Shown: positions 52,907 through 63,500 of the stretch, in pieces
Layout of the letters: every line of letters starts with the position of its first letter
Position numbering within the stretch: the stretch's first letter is position 1
Assembly: GCF_005925325.1 (NCBI RefSeq)
Contig: NZ_SRMP01000004.1
Coordinates: forward strand, 434,001-498,000
Source of the DNA: Pedobacter helvus
GTDB taxonomy: Bacteria > Bacteroidota > Bacteroidia > Sphingobacteriales > Sphingobacteriaceae
Length of the DNA: 64,000 bases
Reading direction: 5' to 3'
Notes under the pieces: model-generated
Databases searched by the model: none
Told to the model about the DNA's origin: nothing
The model's input: the letters and a program-made list of their open reading frames with translations, nothing else
Translations under genes and position numbers: made by a program

Positions 52907-54052
52907 TTATTTAACTAAAGCAAATTGATACGAAGAAGTAGATTTAAAAGTCTCTCCCGGGTTAAGTTCAGTAGAGGGGAAATTTTTCTGGTTAGGCGAA
53001 TCTGGAAAATGTTGTGTTTCTAAACAAAATGCTGTTCTAAAATCGTCCTTGGTGCCATTTTTGAAAGTATTTTTACCTTTCATAAAGTTACCACTATAAA
53101 ACTGTAACCCAGGCTGATCGGTATAGATATCCATTACTATACCAGATTTATCGCCAACAACTTTTGCTGCATGTTTTTTCTCAGCCTTATCACTCAGCAC
53201 AAAGTTATGATCATACCCTAAGCCGTTGGCTAACTGTAGGTTTTTCGCTGCTATGCGTTCACCAATAGTGGTTGGCTGGTTAAAATCAAATGGTGTTCCA
53301 GTTACCTTTTCCAATTTACCTGTTGGGATAAGTGTTGCATCAACAGGTGTGTACAATTTTGCAAAAACCTGTAATTGATGACCTAAAATAGTTCCGCTAC
53401 CCTCTCCATTTAGGTTAAAAAATGCATGATTAGTTAGGTTAACTACAGTTTTCTTATCGGTAGTAGCTTCATAAGTCATTACCAACGCATTATCATTATT
53501 TAACTGATAAGTTACTTTTACATTCAAATTACCAGGAAACCCCATTTCGCCATCTTTAGACAAATAAGAAAATTCCAACGTAGAATCATCTATTTTATTG
53601 GCATCCCAAATTACATACTGATAACCTTTAGTACCGCCATGCAACATATTGACACCATTATTAGTAGGCGCTTTGTAGGTTACACCATCAATCACAAAAG
53701 TACCCTTGGCAATTCGGTTTCCGTAACGTCCAACCACTGCTCCAAAATAAGGTTCTGATGATTTTACATAGTCACGAATTGAGTTAAAACCTACCACAAC
53801 ATCAGTCATTTTTCCATCCTTATCTGGCACTATTAAACTGGTTATCCTAGCCCCAAAATTGGTAAAAAACGCCTTTATTCCATTTTTATTTTTCAAATGA
53901 TAGATATCAACTTTTTTATCGTTGATAACCGTATCGAAAGTATTTTTGTTTTCTACAACGTTGTCTGATTGCGCTTTGCCTGAACTCGAATTACTTTGGC
54001 AAGACATAAAAGCCAAAGTGGCTAGAGATAATGTTAGAATGTAGTTTTTCAT
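52907..54052 (-). CDS. Galactose mutarotase (aldose 1-epimerase), lipoprotein
   Basis: 381 residues. Lipoprotein signal (MKNYILTLSLATLAFMSC). The aldose-epimerase fold shows FFTNFGARITSLIVPDK, GRYGNRIAKG, NNGVNMLHGGTKGY, LTNHAFFNLNGEGSG (catalytic His) and the base-Glu region CLETQHFPDSPNQKNFP. It converts alpha and beta anomers of galactose and related sugars. Last gene of the minus-strand polysaccharide locus, 30 bp after the GH43 gene, and likely processes sugars released outside the inner membrane. Confidence 0.93.
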   Translation of the reverse strand: MKNYILTLSLATLAFMSCQSNSSSGKAQSDNVVENKNTFDTVINDKKVDIYHLKNKNGIKAFFTNFGARITSLIVPDKDGKMTDVVVGFNSIRDYVKSSEPYFGAVVGRYGNRIAKGTFVIDGVTYKAPTNNGVNMLHGGTKGYQYVIWDANKIDDSTLEFSYLSKDGEMGFPGNLNVKVTYQLNNDNALVMTYEATTDKKTVVNLTNHAFFNLNGEGSGTILGHQLQVFAKLYTPVDATLIPTGKLEKVTGTPFDFNQPTTIGERIAAKNLQLANGLGYDHNFVLSDKAEKKHAAKVVGDKSGIVMDIYTDQPGLQFYSGNFMKGKNTFKNGTKDDFRTAFCLETQHFPDSPNQKNFPSTELNPGETFKSTSSYQFALVK

Positions 54053-54082
54053 TTTTATTGAATAAGTAATGGTTTCTTGTGC

Positions 54083-55255
54083 TTAATTATCTAGTCTTTT
54101 ATTTGAAAGTGGCAGAGATTGAGCCTCAGTAGTTGGGCCAAAAATGATGATCTTCCCCCCTTTTGCCTCCATCCGATCAATAAAAACTACCCTTTCTTTG
54201 CCTGAAGCTTCTGTGCGCCCGTGGTAAACACAAAACATTTGCTTGCCATCTGGAGAAAAAGTTACGCTGTTGTGCCCTGTACCAGAAACATTACCTCCTT
54301 TATCAGTATTTTTTTGCAAGACAGGATTATTTTCTGCCTTTTTAAACGGCCCCAGCGGACTACCAGCGGTAGCATAACCCACCGCATAATTTTCGCCAGC
54401 AAAATGATTTGCAGAATACATCATGTAATAGATTCCTTCCCTCTTAAAAGTAAAAGAACCTTCGGTCCAGCGCCTATTTACTTCTTTAGCAGTGACTGAT
54501 CTGCTCTCCCACTCGGCCTGCTTATCATTTAATTTTACTGGCGGCCTAAGCAATAATACAGGCTCACCAATAACAGCAGAAAAATCGGGCTTAATCTCTA
54601 CGCCGTAAACCCAACTTTCTTCAATCTCATTATACCAACCTTTACGTTTGGCCTCGGTGGCAATTTCGCTAGCTACTGGATGTTTATAGCAACATCTAGA
54701 ATAGTAGAGATAAGCTCTACCATCGTCATCAAAAAGCACATTTGCATCTATTACCGGATAACCTGGCTCAAATAACGGCTTGTCACTGATATCTTTAAAC
54801 GGCCCTTTTGGCGAATCGGCAACAGCCACACCAATCTTAAAGTTTTCCAACTCGTTAGTGGGATTGAATTTAGACTGGGCACTATAAAACATATAGTATT
54901 TTCCGTTTGCTGCATATACCTCTGGCGCCCAAAATGCACCAATGCCCCAAGTGTTAGCGGTATTGCCAAAATACACCTGACCTTCGTTTTTCCAATTAAC
55001 CAAATCTGTAGATGAATAAGTTGAAAAACCATTTTTGGCCCCGCCACCTGTTCCGTACATATAGTAAGTAGCGGATTTTTTATCGTAAAGGATATATGGA
55101 TCTCCAAATCGCACTGGAAGTGGATTTTTACAACTCGTGTCCGTAGCTGGCTGAACATGCTCTTTCTTTAGCAAATTAGAACTTATTGGCAATGAAGCGG
55201 CGCAAAAAAGTGGTATGATAAAGAATAAAAGCGTAAATAATGATAATTTTCTCAT
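54083..55255 (-). CDS. Secreted GH43 glycosidase (second)
   Basis: 390 residues. Signal peptide (MRKLSLFTLLFFIIPLFCAAS). Five-bladed propeller of family 43 with the catalytic Asp in PVRFGDPYIL, the pKa-modulating Asp in PVIDANVLFDDDG and the acid Glu in RWTEGSFTF, in the expected order. It should release arabinose or xylose side groups from plant polysaccharides. Arabinan or arabinofuranosidase activity is plausible but the subfamily cannot be told here. It lies 12 bp after the other GH43 gene. Confidence 0.88.
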   Translation of the reverse strand: MRKLSLFTLLFFIIPLFCAASLPISSNLLKKEHVQPATDTSCKNPLPVRFGDPYILYDKKSATYYMYGTGGGAKNGFSTYSSTDLVNWKNEGQVYFGNTANTWGIGAFWAPEVYAANGKYYMFYSAQSKFNPTNELENFKIGVAVADSPKGPFKDISDKPLFEPGYPVIDANVLFDDDGRAYLYYSRCCYKHPVASEIATEAKRKGWYNEIEESWVYGVEIKPDFSAVIGEPVLLLRPPVKLNDKQAEWESRSVTAKEVNRRWTEGSFTFKREGIYYMMYSANHFAGENYAVGYATAGSPLGPFKKAENNPVLQKNTDKGGNVSGTGHNSVTFSPDGKQMFCVYHGRTEASGKERVVFIDRMEAKGGKIIIFGPTTEAQSLPLSNKRLDN

Positions 55256-55267
55256 CGCGATCCTAAA

Positions 55268-56263
55268 TTAAAATTGTGGACGATTAGCCTTTAGGGATGG
55301 CGTGCCATTTTGCACAAAAGGCCAACCCGATTTATCCCATTGCAATTGGTCTAGCAGTAGAATTCTTCCTTTTGGATTTTGTGTATCTACGCCATGATAG
55401 AAAATCCAATTGTTCCCTTTTTTATCCTGCACAATTTCTGAGTTGTGTCCGTTGCCTACAAATTGTTCATTCGAATTAATGACTACGCTGTATCCATTCT
55501 GCATCATTAGCTTACCATCTTTATCAACATAGGGACCAAATAAAGATTTTGAGCGACCCACAACCAGTTTGTACGTACTTTTTACACCTTCGCAACAGGT
55601 GCCTACCGACGCAAAAAGATAATAATATTTACCTCTTTTATGAATGTAAGTTCCTTCGAAAGCAGTACCTGCTATTTGTTTTTTATCGGCTCCAGGCTTA
55701 AGAGACAATCCATCCTCTGCAAGCTCAATCGCATAAATCCCTCTAAAACTGCCCCAAAAGAGATATTTCTTACCTTGGTGTTCGATATAGAATTGATCAA
55801 TCGAGTTTTGCACACCGATTTCATTGCTTCTAAACAATTTCCCCTTATCATCGAAAGGACCTTCTGGCTTATCGGCAACAGCTACACCAATACCACACGT
55901 CCACTCGCCACCCCAAACCGACATACTGTAATACAATACATATTTTCCGTTAATGTAGTTGATGTCTGGCGCCCATATTCCACCTTTAGGTTCAAAAGAC
56001 GGACGGCTTTCTTTAGTAAAGGCAGTACCTACAAAATCCCAATCTACCAAGTTTGAAGATTTATAAATGGGTACGTTTTTGATATTCTCTGTGGCATATA
56101 GATAAAAATAGCCATCCTTTGCCTTTATGATGGTAGGATCGGGCAAGCTTTTACTAATTACCGGATTTTGGAACGTATTTGCTGGCAGCTGAGCCTTGCC
56201 CAAATAACCGCTCGCGGTTAACAGCAAAATTAATCCAAACTTTAGTTTTTGAAATATCTTCAT
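55268..56263 (-). CDS. Secreted GH43 glycosidase (first, arabinanase-like)
   Basis: 331 residues. Signal peptide (MKIFQKLKFGLILLLTASGYLGKAQ). Catalytic Asp in KSLPDPTII, the modulating Asp in NSIDQFYIEH and the acid Glu in GTAFEGTYIHKRG; SGIWAPDI-like GGIWAPDINYINGKYVLYYS supports the arabinanase-type GH43. Ends with KGRILLLDQLQWDKSGWPF. Starts one base after the stop of the (alpha/alpha)6-like gene, so they are coupled. Likely cuts arabinan or arabinose-containing side chains of pectin. Confidence 0.88.
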   Translation of the reverse strand: MKIFQKLKFGLILLLTASGYLGKAQLPANTFQNPVISKSLPDPTIIKAKDGYFYLYATENIKNVPIYKSSNLVDWDFVGTAFTKESRPSFEPKGGIWAPDINYINGKYVLYYSMSVWGGEWTCGIGVAVADKPEGPFDDKGKLFRSNEIGVQNSIDQFYIEHQGKKYLFWGSFRGIYAIELAEDGLSLKPGADKKQIAGTAFEGTYIHKRGKYYYLFASVGTCCEGVKSTYKLVVGRSKSLFGPYVDKDGKLMMQNGYSVVINSNEQFVGNGHNSEIVQDKKGNNWIFYHGVDTQNPKGRILLLDQLQWDKSGWPFVQNGTPSLKANRPQF

Positions 56264-56264
56264 C

Positions 56265-58280
56265 CTATTTCTTATTAAAAAAATCGCTTACACGAGTAGG
56301 ACTTAACATCTGCCAAAGTGAAGCTACTGTCCATCCTGGAGCAAATATATCGTTATAGAAACCTTTTCCATTTTTCCCATAGTCCCAATTGGTGTGCTGT
56401 ACTACTTCTGGATAATAGCCAATTTTGGCAATATCATACATGTGCCCTGTGTCAGGCATCAATTGCAGCATCGATGATTTGATAACAGCTGCAAAATCGG
56501 CAAATCTAGCGTTACTTTTTTCCTTGGCTAACCAATCCAATACGGTAGCAAATTCGAAAATAAATACATCGATATGGTTATTTTCCACAGAAACATTGCC
56601 CCAACCTCTCGATTTAAAATTTACATCGCCCAACATTTGACCTTGTGCAAAAGGTACGTCCCAGGTGTAGTACCACGATAGACAGAAATAGGCAGCTTTT
56701 TGCGATTGATCTACATAATGATCTCTTTCATTACCTGTTGTAACCATAGCTAAATAATACATGGCAGTAGAGGCATATAATGAAGCTTCCTTGTCTTCGC
56801 AATTAGCATCTAAAGTAGACGAGAAATAATCAGATTTGGAGATGATTTCCTTTTCTAAATATACCGCTGTTTTTTTTGCTTCGCTAAGGTAACTCTTGTG
56901 CTTAAAATAACCATAGGCCATCGTTAAAGGCAGCGTAGCCGATGGTGTACTACCTCCAGAGGCATCAATAATCTTTAATTGGTCATCAAACTTTCTTGGA
57001 AAACTACCATCCGCATTCTGCAACTTGGTAAAGTTGGCCAGCACCTGCTTAATTTTTGCCTCCCACTCGGTATGCTTACGTCCCTTTTTCTTCTCGTAAG
57101 CTAAGTAGTTCAGTACAGCGAAGACGGCTTCAGATTGTCGCCTGATACTTAAAACCTCTTCCGCCTTTTTGTTCTTAGATTTGTAATCTACAAATTCTCT
57201 AAAAAAACCATTATTTGTAAAACCTTGGCTAAGGTAACTATCATAAATCGCGTTGGCCTTTTGCACCAAATCCGGAACGTTATTTTGTTCACCATACTCT
57301 AAAGCATTATAGGCATTTAATAACACACGTCCTACAAAGCCAAGCTCGGCTACTCCAGTGCTTTTACAATCATCAGTTCTAAGATGTACGCCCGAAAAAT
57401 ATTTCAAATCTTGATCACCCACATAACTTTCGGTAAAGAAATTAGATAAGGTTTTTTTAGCTTCGGCGTTGGTATAGCTCACCGAAACAGCTTTGGGTTG
57501 ATAAGTATCATATGAGTAGGTCCAGGCTTGAGCAATAAATGCAGAATAATCAGTTGCTCTACCCTTTCTGATTTCCCAAACTAAGGTTTTACTTTCATTT
57601 TTTTCTAGCTTTTCAAATGCCTGTACAGATGGGTTTAGTTTCAACTTACGGATATAAGTTTTAGGTGCTTCATGATACGGAAAACCAAAAACTAATGCGG
57701 CGTTTCCATCCACATTGCGAAAACCCGTAAAGCCCAAAGATGTCTTTCCGGAGAAAATGACCTCTCCTTGGTTGTGTGTAGTTAAACTTTCGTTCTTAAA
57801 TTGATCTATTCGAATTACCGTGTAATATTGTCCAGTTTTGTTATCGAAAATACCAGTCAGTGGTGTACTTAAACGGTCTTCTCGTACTTGCCAACTGTCG
57901 CTGGTAGCAAAAGATGGCGCTTCTTTTGGAGATCTCAAATTTTTATGATACCAAAAGCCAGGCATATAAAATTCGCAATCGTTATGTGTAAAAGCATTGA
58001 TTTTAACCACTTCCTCGAAATTGAAATACACTTTTTCCTGTGCTGTAATGGTAATTTCGACTTTAGTATTTTCAGCTCCTTCAGTTCTTTTTTGAGCAAT
58101 CGTAATCGGGATACGCTGATTAGCCATCAAGATGCCTGTTCCATCATCTTTTAATTCGTATGTTTTAGCCGGGTTCCCTGGAGTCTTCAAAGATATGCTG
58201 TTTTCTACCACCGTTTGTTGGGCATTAGCGACGGAATAGAAAAAAACGAAAGTAAGCGCAAGGAGTAGTTTGTTGTTCAT
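56265..58280 (-). CDS. Secreted protein with predicted (alpha/alpha)6-barrel, glycosidase-like
   Basis: I start at the Met at 58280, which begins a signal peptide (MNNKLLLALTFVFFYSVANAQ); the frame opens 31 codons earlier. 671 residues. A beta-rich N-terminal part (~25-280) is followed by a helical toroid (~290-660) with repeated hydrophobic helices (YNALEYGEQNNVPDLVQKANAIYDSYLSQGF, ASLYASTAMYYLAMV, DVFIFEFATVLDWLAKEK). This layout resembles six-hairpin glycosidases or polysaccharide lyases, but I cannot name the family. Its place in the locus suggests a role on the same polymer. Confidence 0.7.
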   Translation of the reverse strand: MNNKLLLALTFVFFYSVANAQQTVVENSISLKTPGNPAKTYELKDDGTGILMANQRIPITIAQKRTEGAENTKVEITITAQEKVYFNFEEVVKINAFTHNDCEFYMPGFWYHKNLRSPKEAPSFATSDSWQVREDRLSTPLTGIFDNKTGQYYTVIRIDQFKNESLTTHNQGEVIFSGKTSLGFTGFRNVDGNAALVFGFPYHEAPKTYIRKLKLNPSVQAFEKLEKNESKTLVWEIRKGRATDYSAFIAQAWTYSYDTYQPKAVSVSYTNAEAKKTLSNFFTESYVGDQDLKYFSGVHLRTDDCKSTGVAELGFVGRVLLNAYNALEYGEQNNVPDLVQKANAIYDSYLSQGFTNNGFFREFVDYKSKNKKAEEVLSIRRQSEAVFAVLNYLAYEKKKGRKHTEWEAKIKQVLANFTKLQNADGSFPRKFDDQLKIIDASGGSTPSATLPLTMAYGYFKHKSYLSEAKKTAVYLEKEIISKSDYFSSTLDANCEDKEASLYASTAMYYLAMVTTGNERDHYVDQSQKAAYFCLSWYYTWDVPFAQGQMLGDVNFKSRGWGNVSVENNHIDVFIFEFATVLDWLAKEKSNARFADFAAVIKSSMLQLMPDTGHMYDIAKIGYYPEVVQHTNWDYGKNGKGFYNDIFAPGWTVASLWQMLSPTRVSDFFNKK

Positions 58281-58392
58281 TTGTGTGTTTAAAGAATTAA
58301 GTTGGTAATGTATTAAGGCGTGTTTGATTTGATGATGGGTAATTTTTAAATTCTGTTTATTTAAATAGGCCAACTTCTAGCCAGCTCATAAT

Positions 58393-58412
58393 AAAAAAAG
58401 CCTTTAGGCCTT
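58393..58412 (-). terminator. Weak terminator-like hairpin
   Basis: On the minus strand a short stem (GCC/GGC around TAAA) is followed by TTTTTTT. Lies after the GH88/105 remnant and before the next gene. Confidence 0.4.
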
Positions 58413-58431
58413 AGGAAGTGATCATAAGCGA

Positions 58432-58466
58432 GCCGTTGGCGGCAGCAATATGCTTATACCAACGGC
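58432..58466. repeat. 8-bp perfect inverted repeat
   Basis: GCCGTTGG at 58432-58439 and CCAACGGC at 58459-58466. A matching TTATACCAACGGC string occurs near 52572, in the intergenic gap beyond the mutarotase at the other end of this locus. Confidence 0.45.
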
Positions 58467-58480
58467 GCTAATTCAACAAA

Positions 58481-58639
58481 CTATTTACCTAAAAGCGCTG
58501 CACTGCACCATAAATAAGGTGCTTGGCCATGAAAATCCTCAGCATTACGGGGACGGTCATGATAATGTTGTTTGTCGTTCTTTTTACCTGTGCCTATACA
58601 AACTTCAGTGACGTTGTTTGGCTGTAACTCATCAATTAG
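58481..58639 (-). pseudogene. 3' remnant of a GH88/GH105-type unsaturated-glycuronyl hydrolase
   Basis: Minus-strand frame without a start: LIDELQPNNVTEVCIGTG, KKNDKQHYHDRPRNAEDFHG, QAPYLWCSAALLGK, then TAG at 58481. The closing EVC.GTGKK..hYhDRPR..DFHGQAP.LW.sAaLL is what I expect at the C-terminus of unsaturated rhamnogalacturonyl or glucuronyl hydrolases in Bacteroidota (family 88/105). The fragment begins inside the SusD stop region, so a deletion probably removed most of the gene. A pectin-active ancestor fits the two GH43 enzymes beside it. Confidence 0.72.
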
Positions 58640-60563
58640 TTTTATCCTCATCAGCTACCGCATCTTGCCAATTTGTCCACATTTCAACCGCAGCATTGTA
58701 GCCGTCGTAACCAGGATTTTGACGCAACCTACCCGTTAGGTTAGCAGCAATAGCTTTATCCGGGATAGGCCAGTAAATATTATGCGCTGCTATAGAATAG
58801 CTTCTATTTCTAACTGAAACCTTGTTTTTATTATAATAGTCGTTATAATGTTGGATGCGTTGATACCAGTAGCTGTTTGTAGACAGGTTGGCTACTTGAT
58901 AGGTATTCCCCCACTCGTCTGGCTTGTTACTTAATGCTAAGCTCAACGAAATTCTGCTCAACTCCATGTGTCTCCACTCTTCCAAGTATAATTCACGAGC
59001 TCTTTCATTTACGATATCGCCAATGTTTACGCTAGTGTAAAGTTGACTGCACTGGGCCCTACGCCTTACCGTGTTCACATCTTGTGTGGCTAAACCAATC
59101 TCTCCTTTGTAGAAATATGCTTCTGCCCTTAACAAATAGGTTTCTGCCAAACGATAGCAATACCAATCTGCAGCGCCACCATCGTTTCTGTTAGAGGTAG
59201 GAGTAGCTAAGAATACAGGATCGTCAATGTAAATTTTATATTGAGGCCAGTTAAACCAGCTACGAATGGTATCTGTACATAACAAAGTATTGCCATTGTA
59301 CAGTCTCAAATTTTGTCCATAATAAGTATCTGTTGGATCATTATATTTTAGCATCTCCATTTTTGCCCAGTTTCCAACAGTACTACTGTGGCGCAGATCG
59401 GTAGCATCATCTACCCCGTTTACCTTCCATAGGCCAAACTGTGCAAAGTGGGTTGGCCTTATCATACCAAGACCTCTGCCCACAGCGCTATTGATATCGT
59501 ATTCTGCCCTATACCTCGAGTCTGTTTTGGCTACAGAAAGTAACACTTTGCCGCTTGGTGACTTCAATGCCGCTTGGTTCCACATTGGCCCCCAGTTACG
59601 CATAGATTTGTACCTGATGGCGGCATCAGAACCTTCCCTGTTTGGCATGACCAATAATGCCTCTCTGTTAGCTGCGATAGCTTTATTTGCAGGCCTATGT
59701 AAATCCCAAATTACATTACGGGTAACGGGCCATGTGGTTGGGTTCGGATTATCGAAAGTCCCAAAATTATTGGTCATTAAGGAATAACCAGATTGGTTAA
59801 TTAAGACATTAGCCTGATCAATCGCCTTGTCCCATTGTCCAGTAGCTAAATAACATTTGATGAGCAACTGACGACAGGCAGCCTTGTTAATCATACCAAC
59901 ATAAGCCATTTGAGATTGTTCAGGTACCCATGCTACTGCCTTCTCCATATCAGCAGTAATCATTTCAAGTATCGCCTCACGCTTGGTAGTTTTATAGTTT
60001 TGCTTAGGTACCGTAATAATTTTTGTTACCAGCGGCACGTCTCCATATTGAAAACACAAAGCTAAATAACGAAAGGCTCTATGAAAATAAGCTCTACCCA
60101 AATACTCTTGCTTCTCACGCTCGCTTAAACCAGGTACCCTATCGATAAAGCTAGTGATCGTATTGGCATACTTAATGCCTGCATAAGTTTCATCCCAGAA
60201 GTAGCCGATCATATTTACGTCATTGTTAAACATGCCGTCATACGGAGTAAGTCGAGTAGAAACATCAGCAAAAATGTTTCCGTCATCTGTTTTACCAGAA
60301 ACGGCAACATCAGATAACATATACTCTGTACTAATGGGTACTGAAATATCCCTTGTAGACAAATGGCTCCAATAAGCTCTCAAATGCCTATCAGACAAAT
60401 ATGCGGTTGCGTCAAGACCTGATTTGGTAGAAAACGTAGCTTCGGGTTCGTAAAAAGATAAAGGATCTGGTTTTAAAAACTCTTTTGTGCAGCCTGAAAT
60501 TAAAGAACACGAGGCGATACCGATTAAAGATAAGGCCGTTAGATATATCTTATTTGTTTTCAT
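58632..60563 (-). CDS. SusD/RagB family outer-membrane lipoprotein
   Basis: 643 residues. Lipoprotein signal (MKTNKIYLTALSLIGIASCSLISGC; lipidation probably at the second Cys, LISGC). TPR-like SusD features: LGRAYFHRAFRYLALCFQYGDVPLVTK, AETYLLRAEAYFYKGE, NERARELYLEEWRHMELSRI, closing NIYWPIPDKAIAANLTGRLRQNPGY. Full length, with a ~25-residue tail. It binds glycan for the SusC encoded 12 bp upstream. Its stop abuts the GH88/105 remnant. Confidence 0.93.
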   Translation of the reverse strand: MKTNKIYLTALSLIGIASCSLISGCTKEFLKPDPLSFYEPEATFSTKSGLDATAYLSDRHLRAYWSHLSTRDISVPISTEYMLSDVAVSGKTDDGNIFADVSTRLTPYDGMFNNDVNMIGYFWDETYAGIKYANTITSFIDRVPGLSEREKQEYLGRAYFHRAFRYLALCFQYGDVPLVTKIITVPKQNYKTTKREAILEMITADMEKAVAWVPEQSQMAYVGMINKAACRQLLIKCYLATGQWDKAIDQANVLINQSGYSLMTNNFGTFDNPNPTTWPVTRNVIWDLHRPANKAIAANREALLVMPNREGSDAAIRYKSMRNWGPMWNQAALKSPSGKVLLSVAKTDSRYRAEYDINSAVGRGLGMIRPTHFAQFGLWKVNGVDDATDLRHSSTVGNWAKMEMLKYNDPTDTYYGQNLRLYNGNTLLCTDTIRSWFNWPQYKIYIDDPVFLATPTSNRNDGGAADWYCYRLAETYLLRAEAYFYKGEIGLATQDVNTVRRRAQCSQLYTSVNIGDIVNERARELYLEEWRHMELSRISLSLALSNKPDEWGNTYQVANLSTNSYWYQRIQHYNDYYNKNKVSVRNRSYSIAAHNIYWPIPDKAIAANLTGRLRQNPGYDGYNAAVEMWTNWQDAVADEDKTN

Positions 60564-60574
60564 ATTAAATTACA

Positions 60575-63500
60575 TTAGAAATTTAGGTTTAAGCCGAAGC
60601 TGAATATACGTGGTGCCATCTGGCCAGTTTCGATATCCCAGTAGCGCCAGTTTTTATCTTTGTGCCATACCAAGGCATTACGGATTGATCCGAAAACCTT
60701 TAACTTTTGAATGTTATAGGCTGAGGTAAATTTAGTAGGCAGCGTGTAACCTAAGCTTACATTGTCTAACCTGATGAATGACCTATCAAATATCCTTTGT
60801 GGAGAATTCACACCGCTTGGTCCCTTAGCTTCTAAACGAGCCCAATAATCACTTGGATCTTCCGGTGTCCAGTAAGGTTTTTCGTAGGTATTGGCTAAAC
60901 CTTGGCTAATAGTAGAAGTTCCATTATCTTGATTTAGATAGGCACCGTTAAGGCTTTTGTGTCCCCAATACGAGTACACATTAAATGAAAAATTGAAATT
61001 CTTATAGTTAAAGTCATTTCTTAACGACCACATGATAGGTGCTTGCGTTTGCCCTAAGAACTCTCTATCATTATTATTATAGACCGGTGTTCTACTTCCG
61101 TCAGCATTGATGATATCGTCGGCGGTATAGTTATTAGCTACCTTCGGATCGCCAGGGCGCTGTCCATATTTAGCGGCTTCTACACTTTCGTTTACTTGCC
61201 AAATACCAGTAACACGATAATTCCAAATTGTACTTATGGGTTGTCCTATAAACCAATTGTTATCTCTAACATCTACTTCCTTCCTTGAAATCAGATTGCC
61301 ATTCGCATCTAAAACATCCTCATACTGATAATACAGGTGTTTGATGACATTTTTATACTTCGAAAATCCAAATGTGGTACTCCAATTGAAATTCTTATTT
61401 ACAATATTTTGAGAGTTAATGGACAACTCGAAACCATTATTTTGCACTTCGCCAAGATTAGTGGTAATGGTTGAAAAACCGGAAAAGCCAGGTAAAGTAG
61501 CATTCATAACCATATCTGTGGTAGACATCTGGAAATAATCCGCAGTGGCCGAAATCCGGTTATCTAAAAACCCTAGATCTAAACCAACATTGAACGAAGC
61601 GGTCTTTTCCCATTGCAGGTTCGGATTCTGCATACGATCTATTCTCAAATACTGGAAAAGCACATAATCACCATTGGAGTTAATATAACCCTGTGCACCT
61701 GTTCCATTGGCTAGATTAGCTAAAGCGATATAGGGATCATCTAAAGACCTATTTCCGTTTTGACCATAAGACAAACGTAACTTACCATTGCTCAGAGGCT
61801 TCCAATTGAAGAAATTTTCTTTAGTAAATGTCCAACTTACCGCAGCAGACAAGAATGTGGCTCTCGGGTTTGAAGTCCCAAACGCAGAATAGCCATCTCT
61901 ACGAACCGAACCCGTAAACATGTATTTATCATCATAGGAATAGAACAAACGTCCTAGCATTCCGTCAGCTGTTTGGCGGCTATCACTACTATCAAATTCG
62001 CTTCTCAGCTTTTCACCACCGCTAGTTTCATGAAAACCCAAAGCATCAGTAGGTAAAATATTCCTGGCCCTAATTACATCCCACCACGACTGGCGCTCTT
62101 CGGCCTCTTGTACTAAAGTCACATTAATACGATGTTTTTTTGCAAAGGTCTTCTCCCAATTGATGGTATGATTGATAGACCAGTCGAAACGCTTCGTATT
62201 TTCGCGATCAACACCTGCATTGTTAGACAAGGCACTCCAACTTGGATGTGCCGATGAGGCAAAATAGCGTCTGTAGAAAAATTGGTAACGAGGCGAGGCG
62301 TTAAAAGAATAATTGATACCAAATGGCAATTTTACTTTAGCATTAAAAATAGAATTTAGTACCGTATAGCCACTTTCTAAATCTTGAAACTGCCTATTAA
62401 AATCGTAATTATAACCCCTTACCGTACCCGTTAAACCTGCGCCCTGCGGAAAAACCTCTAAATTTCCATTATCGTCTCTATAAGAAGCAAAGGGGCTATT
62501 GAAAATAATAGCCGAACCCCAATCTGTAGCAATGTTTCCATCTGAACGATCTTGAAAATTGATATTAGCACCAATAGTTAACCATTTGGTAACTACGCCC
62601 TCTACCTTTAAGTTAGACCTTACTGCCCTATAGTTATCTCCAACAATTACACCTTCATTATTTAAATAACCTGCAGACATGTAATAATTGATCTTATCAC
62701 TTGCTCCCGAAACACTCAAATTATAATCTTGGTTAATACCTTCACGGAAACTGTGGTCGTACCAATCGAACGTATTTCCTGCCAAGTAATTTTTTAACAC
62801 GTTATGGTCTAAACCAAGACGTTTTGCATAAATTTCCTGATCAGATGAACCGGCAACATTTACAGAGTAAGCTCTCCAAGTTGCTTCGGTAATACCATAC
62901 TTAGCCAACATTTCTGGACTAAGTTTTTCGTAATAGCCTGGTTTACCCGCAGCATCGTTGCCTATCCTGTAAGCTTCATAATTTCCAGTGGTTGGGTTGA
63001 TGTCGTAGGTGGCAGATTTGTACCAATCTTCCCTATATTTTAAGTATCCCTCTGGACCCCATACTGGTCTGTTTGCCCCCATAGTAGACATGGCAAAATT
63101 GGAAGTTAAGTTAATCTGTGGCTTACCTTTTTTTCCTTTCTTGGTACTAATGATGATTACACCATTGGCAGACTGTGCGCCATAAACTGCCGCCGCCGAG
63201 GCATCTTTAAGCACATCTATTTGTTCAATATCGTCTGGATTAATTTCTGATAGTTCTCCATAAAAAAGCATGCCATCTAGGATAAGCAAAGGCGAGTTAT
63301 GATTGCCATCGGTGTAAACAGAGCGTTGCCCACGGATATTAATGCTTCCTCCATTTTTTGCCGAAGCATCTAGGCCAATGGTCAAGCCTGGATTACCTCT
63401 TAAGATATCCTGTACCGTTCTTGGATTTTCGTCAGCAATCTTATCAGGCTTCAATTGCGTTACGGCACCGGTAAGATCGCTCTTTTTTGCTGTACCGTAA

